This document shows, piece after piece, positions 52,117 through 61,324 of a stretch of DNA of 64,000 nt. How positions within the stretch are numbered: the stretch's first letter is position 1; each line of letters begins with the position of its first letter. The DNA comes from Planobispora rosea. Its GTDB lineage: Bacteria; Actinomycetota; Actinomycetes; Streptosporangiales; Streptosporangiaceae. Both the position numbers and the translations under genes were made by a program. Below the pieces are notes generated by a model. It saw only the letters and a list, made by a program, of their open reading frames with translations, had not been told where the DNA came from and made no database searches. The DNA lies in contig NZ_BMQP01000017.1 in NCBI RefSeq assembly GCF_014648175.1, forward strand, positions 62,001 to 126,000, given 5' to 3'.

Positions 52117-54813
52117 CTACGCGGACACGATGCGGGGACGGAGCAGGGCCAGCTCCCTGCGCGAGGAGACTCCCAGCTTCGGATAGGCCTTGTAGAGGTG
52201 GTACTCGACGGTCCTGGGGCTCAGGAAGAGCTGGGCGGCGATCTCCCGGCTGCTGCGGCCCTCCACGGCCAGCCGTACGACCTGGAGCTCCTGCGGTGTC
52301 AGCCGGTCGAGCAGGTCGGCGGCGGTGGCCTCGGCGGGCATGAGCGACTCCCCGGTGGCCTTCAGCTCGGCGCGGGCACGATCGGTCCAGGGCGTGGCGC
52401 CCAGGCGCTCGAAGACGCGCAGTGCCGAGCGCAGCGGCACCCGGGCCTCGCTGCGCCGCCTGGCCCGCCGCAGCCACTCCCCGTACAGCAGTTCGGTGCG
52501 TGCCCGCTCGAACGGCCTGCCCCCCTGCTCGTGCAGCCGTACGGCCTGCGCGTAGAGGTCGCCGTCGTCGTCCACGAGGGCCCGGCAGCGCAGCGCCACG
52601 GCCCGCGCCCACGACTGCCCGCCCGCCTGCGCCCAGGTCCGGAACCTGGCCAGCGGTTGCGCGGCGCGTTCGGGCTCGCCGAGCCGTACGGCCGCCTCGA
52701 CCTGATCGGGAACGGCGGCCATCAGGACCGTGGTGTGGCGGCCGGGACCGAGCCAGGCGCGCTCCAGCCGTTCGAGGGACGGCCGGTGGCGGCCCATGCC
52801 GAGGTCGAGGAGGCTCAGCCCGCACTCGGCGGGCACGCCCCCGGCGTCGGGGCGGTGCTCGGTGAGCTCGCGCAGGCGTGCCTCGTTCCCCTCCATCGCC
52901 GCGATCCTGGCCAGCGTGGTGTTGATCCGGCCGATGCGCCGGTGCTGCCCGGTGTCGGCGGCGATCGCGATCCCCTCGGCGGCGGTGGCCTCGGCGTCGC
53001 GGCGCAGGCCGTTGAGGAGCTGGGCCTGCGCGAGCTGGTGCAGGACCCGGGGGAGCCGGCCCGCCAGTCCCAGCCTGCGGCAGCGTTCCGTCTCGGCGGC
53101 GGCGAGCTCCTGGGCGACGTCGTCGGCGCCGAGGATCACGGCGGCGTGCACGCGGTGCATCCAGTCCGTGTCGTCCCGCGTCAGCAGGTCGGCCAGGAGG
53201 GGCAGACCGGCCGCGTAGTCGTCGTCCACGAGACAGGTCAGCGCCCGGACGAGGGGATCGGCGGGCGACAGCGCGGACGCCGCCCGGATCGACGGGGCGT
53301 CGCCCGCGAACCACGCGTAGGTGGCGGCGGCGCGCGCCATGGCCTGCGCGCCGTCCGGGACCGCCGGAGTCCCGCGATCGGCGGGAACCGCACCGCCCGG
53401 GGAGCCGGGGTGGTGGGCGGGGTCGAGGAGGAGACGGGCGGCCGCGAGCGGGTCCCCGTGCTCGAACTCCACCGTCGCGTTCACCAGGGCCGCCCGGGCC
53501 CGGTCCACCGGATCCCCGTCCAGCACCGCCGCCCGCCCGGCCAGTTCGGCGGCGCGGTGCGTGTCCCCGGCACGCAGGGCCAGCTCCGCCGCCCCGGCCA
53601 GCCGCCGGGACCTGGCGGCCGGGGCGGGGGTGAGCTCGGCGGCCTGCTCGTACAGCCGTGCGGCCTCGGCGAGGCCGCACTTGGCCCGGGCCCGGAGCGC
53701 GGCCCCGTCCAGCTCCGCGGCGACGCTCTCGTCGGGGGCCACCGCCGCGGCGGCCCGGTGCCGGGCCCGGCAGTCGGGGTCGGTGGCGGTCGCGGCGAGC
53801 GCCTCGTGCACCGCCACCCGCCGCGCGAGCGGCACCCCCTGATAGGCGGCGGCGAGGATCAGCGGGTGCCGGAAGACGGCGGCTGTGCCGGTGACCCGGC
53901 CCGCGATCCGCACCAGCCCGGCTTTCTCCGCCTCCTCCAGGTCCTCCAGGCCGACGCCCAGGGCCGTGGCGGCACCCAGGACGGTGGGCAGGTGGCCGCG
54001 GGCCTCGGCGGCCAGGATCAACAGCATGAGCCGCGCGCGTTCGGAGAGGCGGCCGATCTGACCCTGGAAGGAGGCGAGCACCCGGTCGGTCACCGCCGGC
54101 CGCCCCAGGGCCCGCGGCTCCTCCAGCTGGGCGGCGCCGAACTCGATGAGGGCCAGCGGGTTGCCCGCGGACGCGGCGACGATCCGGTCGCGTACGGCGG
54201 GCGACAGGGGCCGCCCGCCCCGTTCGGCGAGGAGCGCCCGGGCGTCCTCGGGCCCCAGCCGGGAGAGTGCGATCTCCGGCAGGCCGGAGGCGGCGAACCC
54301 CTCGTCCTCCCGGGCCGCGAAGATCATGACCACTCCCTCGGCGGCGAGGCGGCGGGCGACGAACGGCAGGGCCTCGGCGGTGGCGCGGTCGAGCCAGTGG
54401 GCGTCGTCGACCAGGCACACCACCGGACCCTTCTCGGCGAGATCCGCCAGGAGCGTCAGGACGGCCAGCCCGATGAGGAACAGGTCGTGCCCGTGGGCGG
54501 CGCCCGAGCCGAACGCCTCGCGCAGGGCTCCCGCCTGGGACGGGGGCAGCCGGTCGAAATGGTCCCGTACCGGCCAGACGAGCTGGTGGAGCCCGGCGAA
54601 GGCCAGGGTCGCCTCGGCCTGGACGCCGGTGGCCCGCAGGACGCGTGTCTCCGGCGACATCTCCGCCGACAGGTCCGCGACGCGGTCGAGCAGCGCCGAC
54701 TTGCCGATGCCCGCCTCGCCCCGGATGACCAGCGCACCGCTGCGGCGGTGCGCGCACGCCTCCGCGACCGTCTTGGTGATCGCCGCCAGTTCGGTGGCCC
54801 GCCCGTACAGCAC
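52117..54813 (-). CDS. LuxR-family ATPase regulator (LAL type)
   Basis: An 898-residue regulator. Residues ~1-300 are a STAND-type ATPase with Walker A GEAGIGKS at 32-39 and a Walker B region CLVDDAHWLD near 130. A long helical, TPR-like middle (~310-810) follows. The C-terminal LuxR HTH is LTPQELQVVRLAVEGRSSREIA..SPRTVEYHLYKAYPKL (~838-885). LAL proteins often activate secondary-metabolite or sugar-use genes. The GTG at 54813 is 103 bases from the divergent Old Yellow Enzyme gene, its most likely target. Confidence 0.92.
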   Translation of the reverse strand: MLYGRATELAAITKTVAEACAHRRSGALVIRGEAGIGKSALLDRVADLSAEMSPETRVLRATGVQAEATLAFAGLHQLVWPVRDHFDRLPPSQAGALREAFGSGAAHGHDLFLIGLAVLTLLADLAEKGPVVCLVDDAHWLDRATAEALPFVARRLAAEGVVMIFAAREDEGFAASGLPEIALSRLGPEDARALLAERGGRPLSPAVRDRIVAASAGNPLALIEFGAAQLEEPRALGRPAVTDRVLASFQGQIGRLSERARLMLLILAAEARGHLPTVLGAATALGVGLEDLEEAEKAGLVRIAGRVTGTAAVFRHPLILAAAYQGVPLARRVAVHEALAATATDPDCRARHRAAAAVAPDESVAAELDGAALRARAKCGLAEAARLYEQAAELTPAPAARSRRLAGAAELALRAGDTHRAAELAGRAAVLDGDPVDRARAALVNATVEFEHGDPLAAARLLLDPAHHPGSPGGAVPADRGTPAVPDGAQAMARAAATYAWFAGDAPSIRAASALSPADPLVRALTCLVDDDYAAGLPLLADLLTRDDTDWMHRVHAAVILGADDVAQELAAAETERCRRLGLAGRLPRVLHQLAQAQLLNGLRRDAEATAAEGIAIAADTGQHRRIGRINTTLARIAAMEGNEARLRELTEHRPDAGGVPAECGLSLLDLGMGRHRPSLERLERAWLGPGRHTTVLMAAVPDQVEAAVRLGEPERAAQPLARFRTWAQAGGQSWARAVALRCRALVDDDGDLYAQAVRLHEQGGRPFERARTELLYGEWLRRARRRSEARVPLRSALRVFERLGATPWTDRARAELKATGESLMPAEATAADLLDRLTPQELQVVRLAVEGRSSREIAAQLFLSPRTVEYHLYKAYPKLGVSSRRELALLRPRIVSA

Positions 54814-54915
54814 GGATCAAAGGTACGTGGTCCAGTACCGCAAGATTACGGATTCGCCCCGTAGATCCCTACTCGTACCTTCGTGACCTGCCGGAACACC
54901 ATACGGAGGGACGAA

Positions 54916-56007
54916 ATGAACGAGCTGTTCGAGCCGCTGACCGTCGGCAAGCTGGACCTGCCCAACCGCCTCGTGATGGCCCCGATGACCCGCAGCAGGG
55001 CCTACGGCGGGCTGGTGACCGAGCTGACCGCCGAGTACTACGCGCAGCGCGCGGACGCCGGCCTGATCATCACCGAGGGCACCCAGCCGAGCGTGATCGG
55101 CCAGGGCTACGTCCACACACCGGGCATCCACTCACCCGAGCAGGTCGAGGCGTGGCGCGTGGTGACGGGCGCCGTCCACGCGAAGGGCGGACGGATCTTC
55201 CTGCAGATCATGCACACCGGCCGGGTCGGGCACCCGTTCCTCTACCCGGACGGCGCACTCCCGCTCGGCCCCTCGCCGATCGCCTCGGGGGAGAAGCTGT
55301 TCACCGGCCAAGGACTGGTCGACCACCCGGTCCCCCGCGAGATGACGCTCGAGGACATCGCCCGGACCATCGAGGACCACGTGACCGCGGCACGCAACGC
55401 GATCGAGGCCGGGTTCGACGGGGTGGAGCTGCACGGCGCCAACGGCTACCTGATCCAGCAGTTCCTCGCCGACGGCAGCAACCGGCGCACCGACGCCTAC
55501 GGCGGCCCGGCCGAGAACCGGATCCGCTTCGCCGTCGAGGTCACCGCCGCGGTCGCGCACGCGATCGGACCCGACCGGGTGGGCATCCGGATCTCACCGG
55601 CGAACACCAACAACGGCGTCACCGAGAGCGACCCGGAGGAGGTCTACCCCGCGCTGGTGCGAGCCCTGGCGCCGTACGGCCTGGCCTACGCGCACGTGAT
55701 GGAGACGGGCCCGCGGGAGATCACCGAGCTGGTCCGGGCGGCGTGGCCCGGCGTGCTCCTCCTCAACCCGGTCACCGCGCCGGACGCCGCCCCGCACACG
55801 TCCGTCGAGGCGGGAACGGCCGCGCTGCGCGAAGGACTGGCCGACGCGGTCTCCCACGCCCGGCTCTGGCTGGCCAACCCGGACCTGCCCGGCCGGATCC
55901 GGGCGGGCGGGCCGTTCAACGACGCCGACCCCGCCACCTTCTACGGCGGCGACCGGCGCGGCTACACCGACTACCCCACGCTGGAGGAATCCCGCGACGA
56001 CCGCTGA
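54916..56007 (+). CDS. Old Yellow Enzyme-family alkene reductase
   Basis: A 363-residue FMN-dependent ene-reductase. LFEPLTVGKLDLPNRLVMAPMTRSRA, QIMHTGRVGHP, the substrate-binding pair in GVELHGANGYLIQQFL and GGPAENRIRF are family signatures. It reduces activated C=C bonds with NADPH and may detoxify nitro compounds or electrophiles, as NemA does. GGAGGGACG before the ATG at 54916 fixes the start. It is divergent from the LAL regulator gene. Confidence 0.94.
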   Translation: MNELFEPLTVGKLDLPNRLVMAPMTRSRAYGGLVTELTAEYYAQRADAGLIITEGTQPSVIGQGYVHTPGIHSPEQVEAWRVVTGAVHAKGGRIFLQIMHTGRVGHPFLYPDGALPLGPSPIASGEKLFTGQGLVDHPVPREMTLEDIARTIEDHVTAARNAIEAGFDGVELHGANGYLIQQFLADGSNRRTDAYGGPAENRIRFAVEVTAAVAHAIGPDRVGIRISPANTNNGVTESDPEEVYPALVRALAPYGLAYAHVMETGPREITELVRAAWPGVLLLNPVTAPDAAPHTSVEAGTAALREGLADAVSHARLWLANPDLPGRIRAGGPFNDADPATFYGGDRRGYTDYPTLEESRDDR

Positions 56008-56040
56008 GCCGCCCCGCCGAGGAAGGCGCGCTCCACACGG

Positions 56041-56916
56041 TCAGGACGGGAGCCGGTAGGTGCCGTCGTCCAGGACCTCGGCCAGCCCGTCGGCGACGAG
56101 GCCGTCGAGGGCGCGCTCGCGCTGCGGGGCGTCGTCCCAGACGACGTCGAGGGCGGCCTTCGGGACGGGGCCGTGAGCCTGGCGGAGGACGGCCAGGAGG
56201 CGGCCCCGGCACTGACGGTCGGTCCCGGCGTAGGTCTGCCCCTTGCGCGCGGGCCCGTCGTAGGCGGGCTTGCCCGCCAGCCGCCACGCGCACTGGCCGC
56301 TGATCGGGCAGTCGGCGCAGCGGGCGGCGCGGGCCGTGCAGACCAGGGCGCCCAGCTCCATCACGGCGACGGCCCACACGGGCGCGTCCTCCGGGCCGGG
56401 CAGGAGCGACTCGGCCAGCGCGCGCTCGGCGGCCGTGGTCGCCTTCGGCGGATACTCCTGGCCGGAGACGGCACGGGCGAGGACCCGGCGCACGTTGGTG
56501 TCGAGCACGGCGTGGCGGCCCCGGAAGGCGAAGCTCGCCACCGCCGCCGCCGTGTACTCACCCACCCCCGGCAGGGCCAGCAGGGCGGCGTGGTCGGCGG
56601 GCACCTCGCCGCCGTGGCGCTCCACGATGGCCCGGGCGCAGGCGTGCAGGTTGAGCGCCCGGCGCGGGTAACCGAGACGGCCCCAGTGCCGTACGGCCTC
56701 CCCGGGCGGTTCGGCGGCCAGCGCGGCGGGCGTCGGCCAGCGCTCCATCCACTCGGTCCAGACGGGAAGCACCCGGACCACCGGCGTCTGCTGCAGCATG
56801 ATCTCGCTCACCAGGATCGACCAGGGGGTGGCGTCCGGGACCCGCCACGGGAGATCACGGGCGTTGGCGGCATACCAGTCGAGGATGGGACGGAGCAGCG
56901 GGCGGGACTTGGACAC
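56041..56916 (-). CDS. mutY: A/G-specific adenine glycosylase
   Basis: A 291-residue HhH-GPD DNA glycosylase that removes adenine opposite 8-oxoguanine. RDLPWR, SEIMLQQTPVVRV, the helix-hairpin-helix LPGVGEYTAAAV with catalytic Asp in VLDTNVRRVL, and the iron-sulfur ligands C-x6-C-x2-C-x5-C (CTARAARCADCPISGQC) are all present. The NUDIX-like C-terminal domain of longer MutY proteins is reduced. The GTG at 56916 is favoured by TATCGT (56928-56923) six bases upstream with no ribosome site. A GTG at 56937 is possible. Confidence 0.93.
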   Translation of the reverse strand: MSKSRPLLRPILDWYAANARDLPWRVPDATPWSILVSEIMLQQTPVVRVLPVWTEWMERWPTPAALAAEPPGEAVRHWGRLGYPRRALNLHACARAIVERHGGEVPADHAALLALPGVGEYTAAAVASFAFRGRHAVLDTNVRRVLARAVSGQEYPPKATTAAERALAESLLPGPEDAPVWAVAVMELGALVCTARAARCADCPISGQCAWRLAGKPAYDGPARKGQTYAGTDRQCRGRLLAVLRQAHGPVPKAALDVVWDDAPQRERALDGLVADGLAEVLDDGTYRLPS

Positions 56917-57028
56917 CTCTTGACGATAGTGCGGCACACCCGCAGCTTTGCCCTCGGAAACGGTATAGACGGTATAGGGCGCGGCGGGTCGCCTCTTGCG
57001 GCCGAACATGAATCCCCATACTGTGCGC

Positions 57029-57724
57029 ATGGATCCGGACACGTTCCGCAGCGACATCGGGGTGGATGTCTACTGGCGACGCCGCCTGGCGGCCCTCATC
57101 GCCGTCCTGGTCGTGGTCGCCGTCGTGGCATGGGCCTGCTCGTCGTCGGAAGGGCCGCAGGACGTCCAGGCGGCCCAGGTCGCGCAGACCACGTCTCCCG
57201 GCCCCGACCCGCTGCTGGCCGCCCTGCCCACGGTCACGGTCACTCCGACGCCCCCGCAGAACGCCGCCTCGGCACCGCCCTCCCCGGCTCCGACTCCCAG
57301 ACCGGCCAAGCCGTCCCGCCCGTCCAAACGTCCGGGAGAGCTCTGCGACAACGCCGATCTCGTGCTGGGCCTGCAGGCGGACGGAGAGGTGTACGGCGCG
57401 GGCGCCCTGCCCGGGTTCATCCTCACGCTGGTCAACACCGGCAAGGTGATGTGCGTGGCCGACGTGGGCCCCCGCTCCCTGGAGATCCGCATCACCTCCG
57501 GCAACGACCGCGTCTGGTCGTCCTCGGACTGCGTGAGCGGTGAGACCGAGAACCTCCGCAAGCTCGAACGGGGAATCCCGCACGTCCAGGTGCTCAAGTG
57601 GGACCGCCACCGCTCCGCCGCCGACTGCCGCGCCGAACGCCTCAGGGCCCGTCCCGGCACCTACGTGGCCGCCGTCCGCGCCACCGGCATGAAGAGCCGT
57701 AAGGTCGTCTTCCACCTCCGCTGA
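57029..57724 (+). CDS. Membrane-anchored protein with Pro/Thr linker, unknown function
   Basis: A 231-residue protein. A short cytoplasmic start MDPDTFRSDIGVDVYWRRR is followed by one membrane helix (LAALIAVLVVVAVVAWACS). A long Pro/Thr/Ser linker (~50-105) leads to a compact outer domain with four Cys (ELCDNADLVLGL, KVMCVADVG, SSDCVSG, SAADCRAER) that could form two disulfides. The domain reads as a beta sandwich. It is divergent from mutY with overlapping upstream sequence. TACTGT lies only 4 bases from the ATG, so the start signal is uncertain. Function not recognised. Confidence 0.8.
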   Translation: MDPDTFRSDIGVDVYWRRRLAALIAVLVVVAVVAWACSSSEGPQDVQAAQVAQTTSPGPDPLLAALPTVTVTPTPPQNAASAPPSPAPTPRPAKPSRPSKRPGELCDNADLVLGLQADGEVYGAGALPGFILTLVNTGKVMCVADVGPRSLEIRITSGNDRVWSSSDCVSGETENLRKLERGIPHVQVLKWDRHRSAADCRAERLRARPGTYVAAVRATGMKSRKVVFHLR

Positions 57725-57875
57725 CGACCCGCGCCGGTACGGCGCGCAACCCGGGCTCCCGCACGAGGGCGCGCGACCCGGGTCCCGGGACGGGGTGAGC
57801 TGGAGCGGGTCCCGGGACGTGACCGAGTTGGGGCGCCTGCCGCAGTTCCTGCCGGAGATCCACACGGGCGGCCCG

Positions 57876-59468
57876 TCAGGTGCCGACAGTGCCTGGAACC
57901 TCCGCGGCCTCGGCGGGTGCGGATTCCGTAACCGGTGGCTGTCTGCGGAGGGTCACCAAGGCGAGTACGGCCAGGGCCAGGGCGGCGGCGGCACCGATAC
58001 CGGTGACGAGGTTGAGACCTGTGGTGAACGCCTCCCGGGCGGGGGCCAGCACGGCTTGCGCCTGTGCGGGCGGAAGGTGCGCGACGGAGGTGACCGCGGC
58101 CTCGATCGAGTCGCGGGCGGCGGAGGCCGCCTCCGGCGGGAGGCCGGAGGGAAGCGTGGCGGACACGGCCTGACGGTAGACGGCGGAGCCGGCACTGCCC
58201 AGGACGGCCACGCCCAGGGCCAGGCCGAGTTCGGTACTCGTCTCGGACATGGCCGCAGCGGATCCGGCCTTCTCGGGAGGGACAGAGCCGACGACGAGGT
58301 CGGTGCTCAGCGCCATGATCGGACCCTGGCCGACGTAGATGACGACGACACCGGTGATCAGGAGGGGGAGCCCGGCCGCCTGGTCGAGCAGGGCCAGCAG
58401 CAGGAAACCGGCCGCCGACACCGTCAGGGACCCGGCGACCACGACCCGCTCGGGTAGTCGCCGCACCAGGACGGGGGCGGCCAGGGAGGTGAGGATCATG
58501 GCGGCCGACGAGGGAATCAGCCACAGACCCGCCGCAAGTGGGGACAGGCCCTCGACTCCCTGGAGGAACCGAGTGACGAACAGGTAGGTTCCGGCGATGA
58601 CGGCGAGGCCCAGGAGCAGGACGAGCAGGGCGCCGGTGAGGGTGCGATTCCGGAAGAGCGTCACGTCGAGCACCGGATCGGCGAGCCTGCGCTGCCGTCG
58701 CCAGAACGCCGCTCCGGCGGCCAGACCGGCCACGACGATCCCGCCGCTCAGGATCGGGTCACCTCCGTGGGACAGGAGCTTGACGCCGTACACGATCGTC
58801 AGCATGGCGATCAGGGAAAGCGCGACGCTGGCCGGGTCAGGCCGCCCTGCGGCGGCGTCCCGGTACTCCGGGAGCAGCAGCGGCCCACCCGCCAGCAACA
58901 GCGCCATCACCGGCACGGCGATCAGGAACACCGCCCCCCATCCGAACGATTCCAGCAGCGCCCCGCCGACCAGCGGCCCGAGCGCGACTCCGCCGGACAT
59001 GCTCGCCGCCCAGATGCCGATGGCGGTTCCCCGCTGGCGTGCGTCCCGGAACATATTGCTGATCAGCGCCAGCGCGGAGGGCATCAGCGTCGCTCCGGCG
59101 ATCCCGAGCAGCGCCCGGGCGGCGATCAGTGCCTCGGCGCTGGGGGCGTACGCAGCGGCCACCGATGCCACGCCGAACGCTCCCGCTCCCCACATCAGCA
59201 ACCTGCGTCGCCCGATCCGATCTCCCAGCGTCCCCATCGGCACGAGGAATCCGGCGATCATGAACCCGTAGACGTCGGTGATCCACAACATCTGCTCGCC
59301 GCTGGGCCGCAGATCGGCGGCCAATCGCGGTACGGCGAGATAAAGCACGGTGACGTCCATGGCCAGCAGCGATGTGGGCAGGGCCAGTATCGCGAGCCCG
59401 GTCCACTGGCGCGCCCCGGCGACGTCCGGTCGCCGGGCTGGGGTTTCTCGTCCAGATGTCGATGTCAT
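57876..59468 (-). CDS. MFS multidrug efflux transporter (DHA2, 14 helices)
   Basis: A 530-residue transporter of the QacA/EmrB group with 14 predicted membrane helices. Motif A GTLGDRIGRRRLL lies after helix 2, the acidic LLAMDVTVLYLAVPRL in helix 1, and the antiporter motif near ALGPLVGGALLE in helix 5. Drug/proton antiport is expected. The ATG at 59468 lacks a ribosome site, and its promoter box is 7 bases upstream, so the mRNA is leaderless. The divergent MerR gene and the 19-base-spacer promoter show how it is regulated. Confidence 0.92.
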   Translation of the reverse strand: MTSTSGRETPARRPDVAGARQWTGLAILALPTSLLAMDVTVLYLAVPRLAADLRPSGEQMLWITDVYGFMIAGFLVPMGTLGDRIGRRRLLMWGAGAFGVASVAAAYAPSAEALIAARALLGIAGATLMPSALALISNMFRDARQRGTAIGIWAASMSGGVALGPLVGGALLESFGWGAVFLIAVPVMALLLAGGPLLLPEYRDAAAGRPDPASVALSLIAMLTIVYGVKLLSHGGDPILSGGIVVAGLAAGAAFWRRQRRLADPVLDVTLFRNRTLTGALLVLLLGLAVIAGTYLFVTRFLQGVEGLSPLAAGLWLIPSSAAMILTSLAAPVLVRRLPERVVVAGSLTVSAAGFLLLALLDQAAGLPLLITGVVVIYVGQGPIMALSTDLVVGSVPPEKAGSAAAMSETSTELGLALGVAVLGSAGSAVYRQAVSATLPSGLPPEAASAARDSIEAAVTSVAHLPPAQAQAVLAPAREAFTTGLNLVTGIGAAAALALAVLALVTLRRQPPVTESAPAEAAEVPGTVGT

Positions 59469-59475
59469 GCGGCAA

Positions 59476-59506
59476 AGCTAAAGTGTCACATGGATGTGAT
59501 AGTCAA
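59476..59506 (-). promoter_or_regulatory. MerR-type promoter of the MFS gene
   Basis: On the minus strand TTGACT (59506-59501) and TTAGCT (59481-59476) are 19 bases apart, the long spacer typical of MerR-controlled promoters. The spacer contains the perfect dyad TCACAT-CC-ATGTGA (59486-59499). The MFS ATG follows the -10 by 7 bases. The MerR protein presumably bends this DNA to activate transcription. Confidence 0.8.
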
Positions 59507-59525
59507 GCCGTACATCGGAGGAACC

Positions 59526-59921
59526 ATGCGCATCGGGGAGCTCGAACGCCGCAGCGGGGTCAACCGGCGCCTCCTGCGCTACTACGAGGAGCAGGGCCTC
59601 CTCCGTCCCGAGCGCAAACCCAACGGCTACAGGGAGTACGCCGAACCGGACGTCGCAGCGGTCCGTCACATCCGCAATCTGCTCGCTGCCGGACTGTCCA
59701 CGGCCACCATCGCCGATCTGCTTCCCTGTATGGGCAAGGACGGTGACGACCTCATCGCCGACTGCCCCGAACTCCTGCTCGATCTCCACCGGGAACACGC
59801 CCGCATCCAGGCCGCCATCCACGAACTGGAGACCGCCCGCACCACCCTGGAGGCGGTCATCGCCACCGCACCCCCCGAGGCCGAGCGGGCCGCCCGCGCC
59901 ATGCTCGCCCCGGCGTCCTGA
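59526..59921 (+). CDS. MerR-family regulator
   Basis: A 131-residue one-component regulator. The N-terminal winged HTH is typical: MRIGELERRSGVNRRLLRYYEEQGLLRPERKPNGYREY (only the two ends quoted matter: IGEL.. and RYYEEQGLL). A coiled-coil helix (~85-120) dimerises it. Three Cys or fewer and a short tail leave the ligand open; drug-type ligands are common in this group. GGAGGAACC before the ATG fixes the start. It faces the MFS gene across the dyad-containing promoter and is its likely activator. Confidence 0.9.
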   Translation: MRIGELERRSGVNRRLLRYYEEQGLLRPERKPNGYREYAEPDVAAVRHIRNLLAAGLSTATIADLLPCMGKDGDDLIADCPELLLDLHREHARIQAAIHELETARTTLEAVIATAPPEAERAARAMLAPAS

Positions 59922-60049
59922 CGGGCCCTGTACGGCAGGCGCAGGACGGCCCGTCGCGGATCTCGCTACCCGCCCATCGCATGCTCGATTCAGGGCCGGG
60001 CGCAGCTACGGCGAGTGCGCGCCGCAGGCGCCAACGCGCCGTAGGCGCA

Positions 60050-61135
60050 TCAGACGTAGCGTTCCAGGATCGACGACTCGGCCAGGCGGGACAGGCCCTC
60101 GCGGATGTGGCGGGCGCGCGTCTCGCCGACTCCGCCGACTTCCTGGAGGTCGGTGGTGCTGGCGGCCAGGAGCTTCTGGAGGCTGGTGAACTGCTCGACC
60201 AGGCGGTCGACGATGGTGGTGGGCAGGCGGGGGACCTTGGCCAGCAGGCGGTAGCCCTGCGGGCTCACCGGGCTGTCCAGGGCCTCGGCGCCGGTGTGGC
60301 CCAGGATCTGCGCCACCTGGGCCAGGTCGAGGAGGCCGCCGGAGGAGAGTCTGTCGAGCTCGTTCAGGGACTCGGCGACCGTGCGCACGCGGCGGCCCGT
60401 CGTGGGGAGGTAGTCGCGCACGATGAGTTCGCGGTCGGTCTCCGTACCGGCGACCAGTTCGTCGAGCTGCAGGGAGAGCAGACGGCCGTCGGTGCCGAGC
60501 TCGACCACGTAGCCCGCGATCTCATCGGAGATCCGGCGGACCATCTCCAGTCGCTGGATGACCACCGCGACGTCGCGGACCGTCACCAGGTCCTCGATCT
60601 CCAGTGCCGACAACGTGCCGGAGACCTCGTCCAGGCGGAGCTTGTAGCGTTCGAGGGTGGCCAGGGCCTGGTTGGCCTTGGACAGGATCGCCGCCGACTC
60701 CTCCAGGACGTAGCGGACGCCGTCCAGGTAGAGGGCGATGATCCGCATGGACTTGCTGAGGGAGATGACGGGGAAGGACGTCTGCACCGAGACCCGCTGG
60801 GCGGTGCGGTGCCGGGTGCCGGACTCGTCGGTGGGGACGGAGGGGTCGGGCATCAGATGGACGGCCGCCCGTACGATCTTGTTGTCGTCGCAGTCCAGCA
60901 CGATGGCGCCGTCCATCTTGGCCAGCTCGCGCAGGCGCGTCGCGGAGAACTCGACGTCCAGCTCGAACCCGCCGCTGCAGATCTTCTCGACCGTGCTGTC
61001 GTAGCCCAGCACGATCAGGCCGCCGGTGTGCCCGCGGAGGATGCGCTCCAGGCCGTCGCGGAGCGCGGTGCCCGGGGCGACCGCGGCCAGGACGGCTCTT
61101 CGGCGCTCGTCGAGCCCCTTGTAGGTTGCTGCCAC
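60050..61135 (-). CDS. disA: DNA integrity scanning protein, diadenylate cyclase DisA
   Basis: A 361-residue octameric enzyme that makes c-di-AMP from two ATP. The DAC domain (~1-145) has DGAIVLD at 75-81 and RHRTA at 108-112, the two catalytic motifs. A helical middle leads to the C-terminal helix-hairpin-helix domain (LQEVGGVGETRARHIREGL), which binds branched DNA and stops synthesis on damage. The GTG at 61135 has GGGGGTCAG upstream. It lies 189 bases behind radA on the same strand; the RadA-DisA pairing is conserved. A c-di-AMP riboswitch is present in this window at 43524-43650. Confidence 0.97.
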   Translation of the reverse strand: MAATYKGLDERRRAVLAAVAPGTALRDGLERILRGHTGGLIVLGYDSTVEKICSGGFELDVEFSATRLRELAKMDGAIVLDCDDNKIVRAAVHLMPDPSVPTDESGTRHRTAQRVSVQTSFPVISLSKSMRIIALYLDGVRYVLEESAAILSKANQALATLERYKLRLDEVSGTLSALEIEDLVTVRDVAVVIQRLEMVRRISDEIAGYVVELGTDGRLLSLQLDELVAGTETDRELIVRDYLPTTGRRVRTVAESLNELDRLSSGGLLDLAQVAQILGHTGAEALDSPVSPQGYRLLAKVPRLPTTIVDRLVEQFTSLQKLLAASTTDLQEVGGVGETRARHIREGLSRLAESSILERYV

Positions 61136-61324
61136 CTGACCCCCGTGGTCTGCGCTGCGAGCCCGCTCGTGGACAGGGACCCTCGGTCGGGTCCGGAGAC
61201 TCAGCTTACCGGCGTGCCCCTCTCCGGGGCCGGAACCGCTGGACGATCATCTTTGCGCGGTGGGCCCGCCGACGGCCACCGGGAGGGAGCCGGGTGGCCT
61301 CTCGGGGCGGCCGGGACTGTCCCC

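Noticed and set aside
52198..54864. 888-codon open frame antisense to the LAL regulator
   Set aside because: Same shadow effect; composition is Gly/Arg/Pro-rich without motifs, while the minus-strand frame has clear ATPase and HTH motifs.
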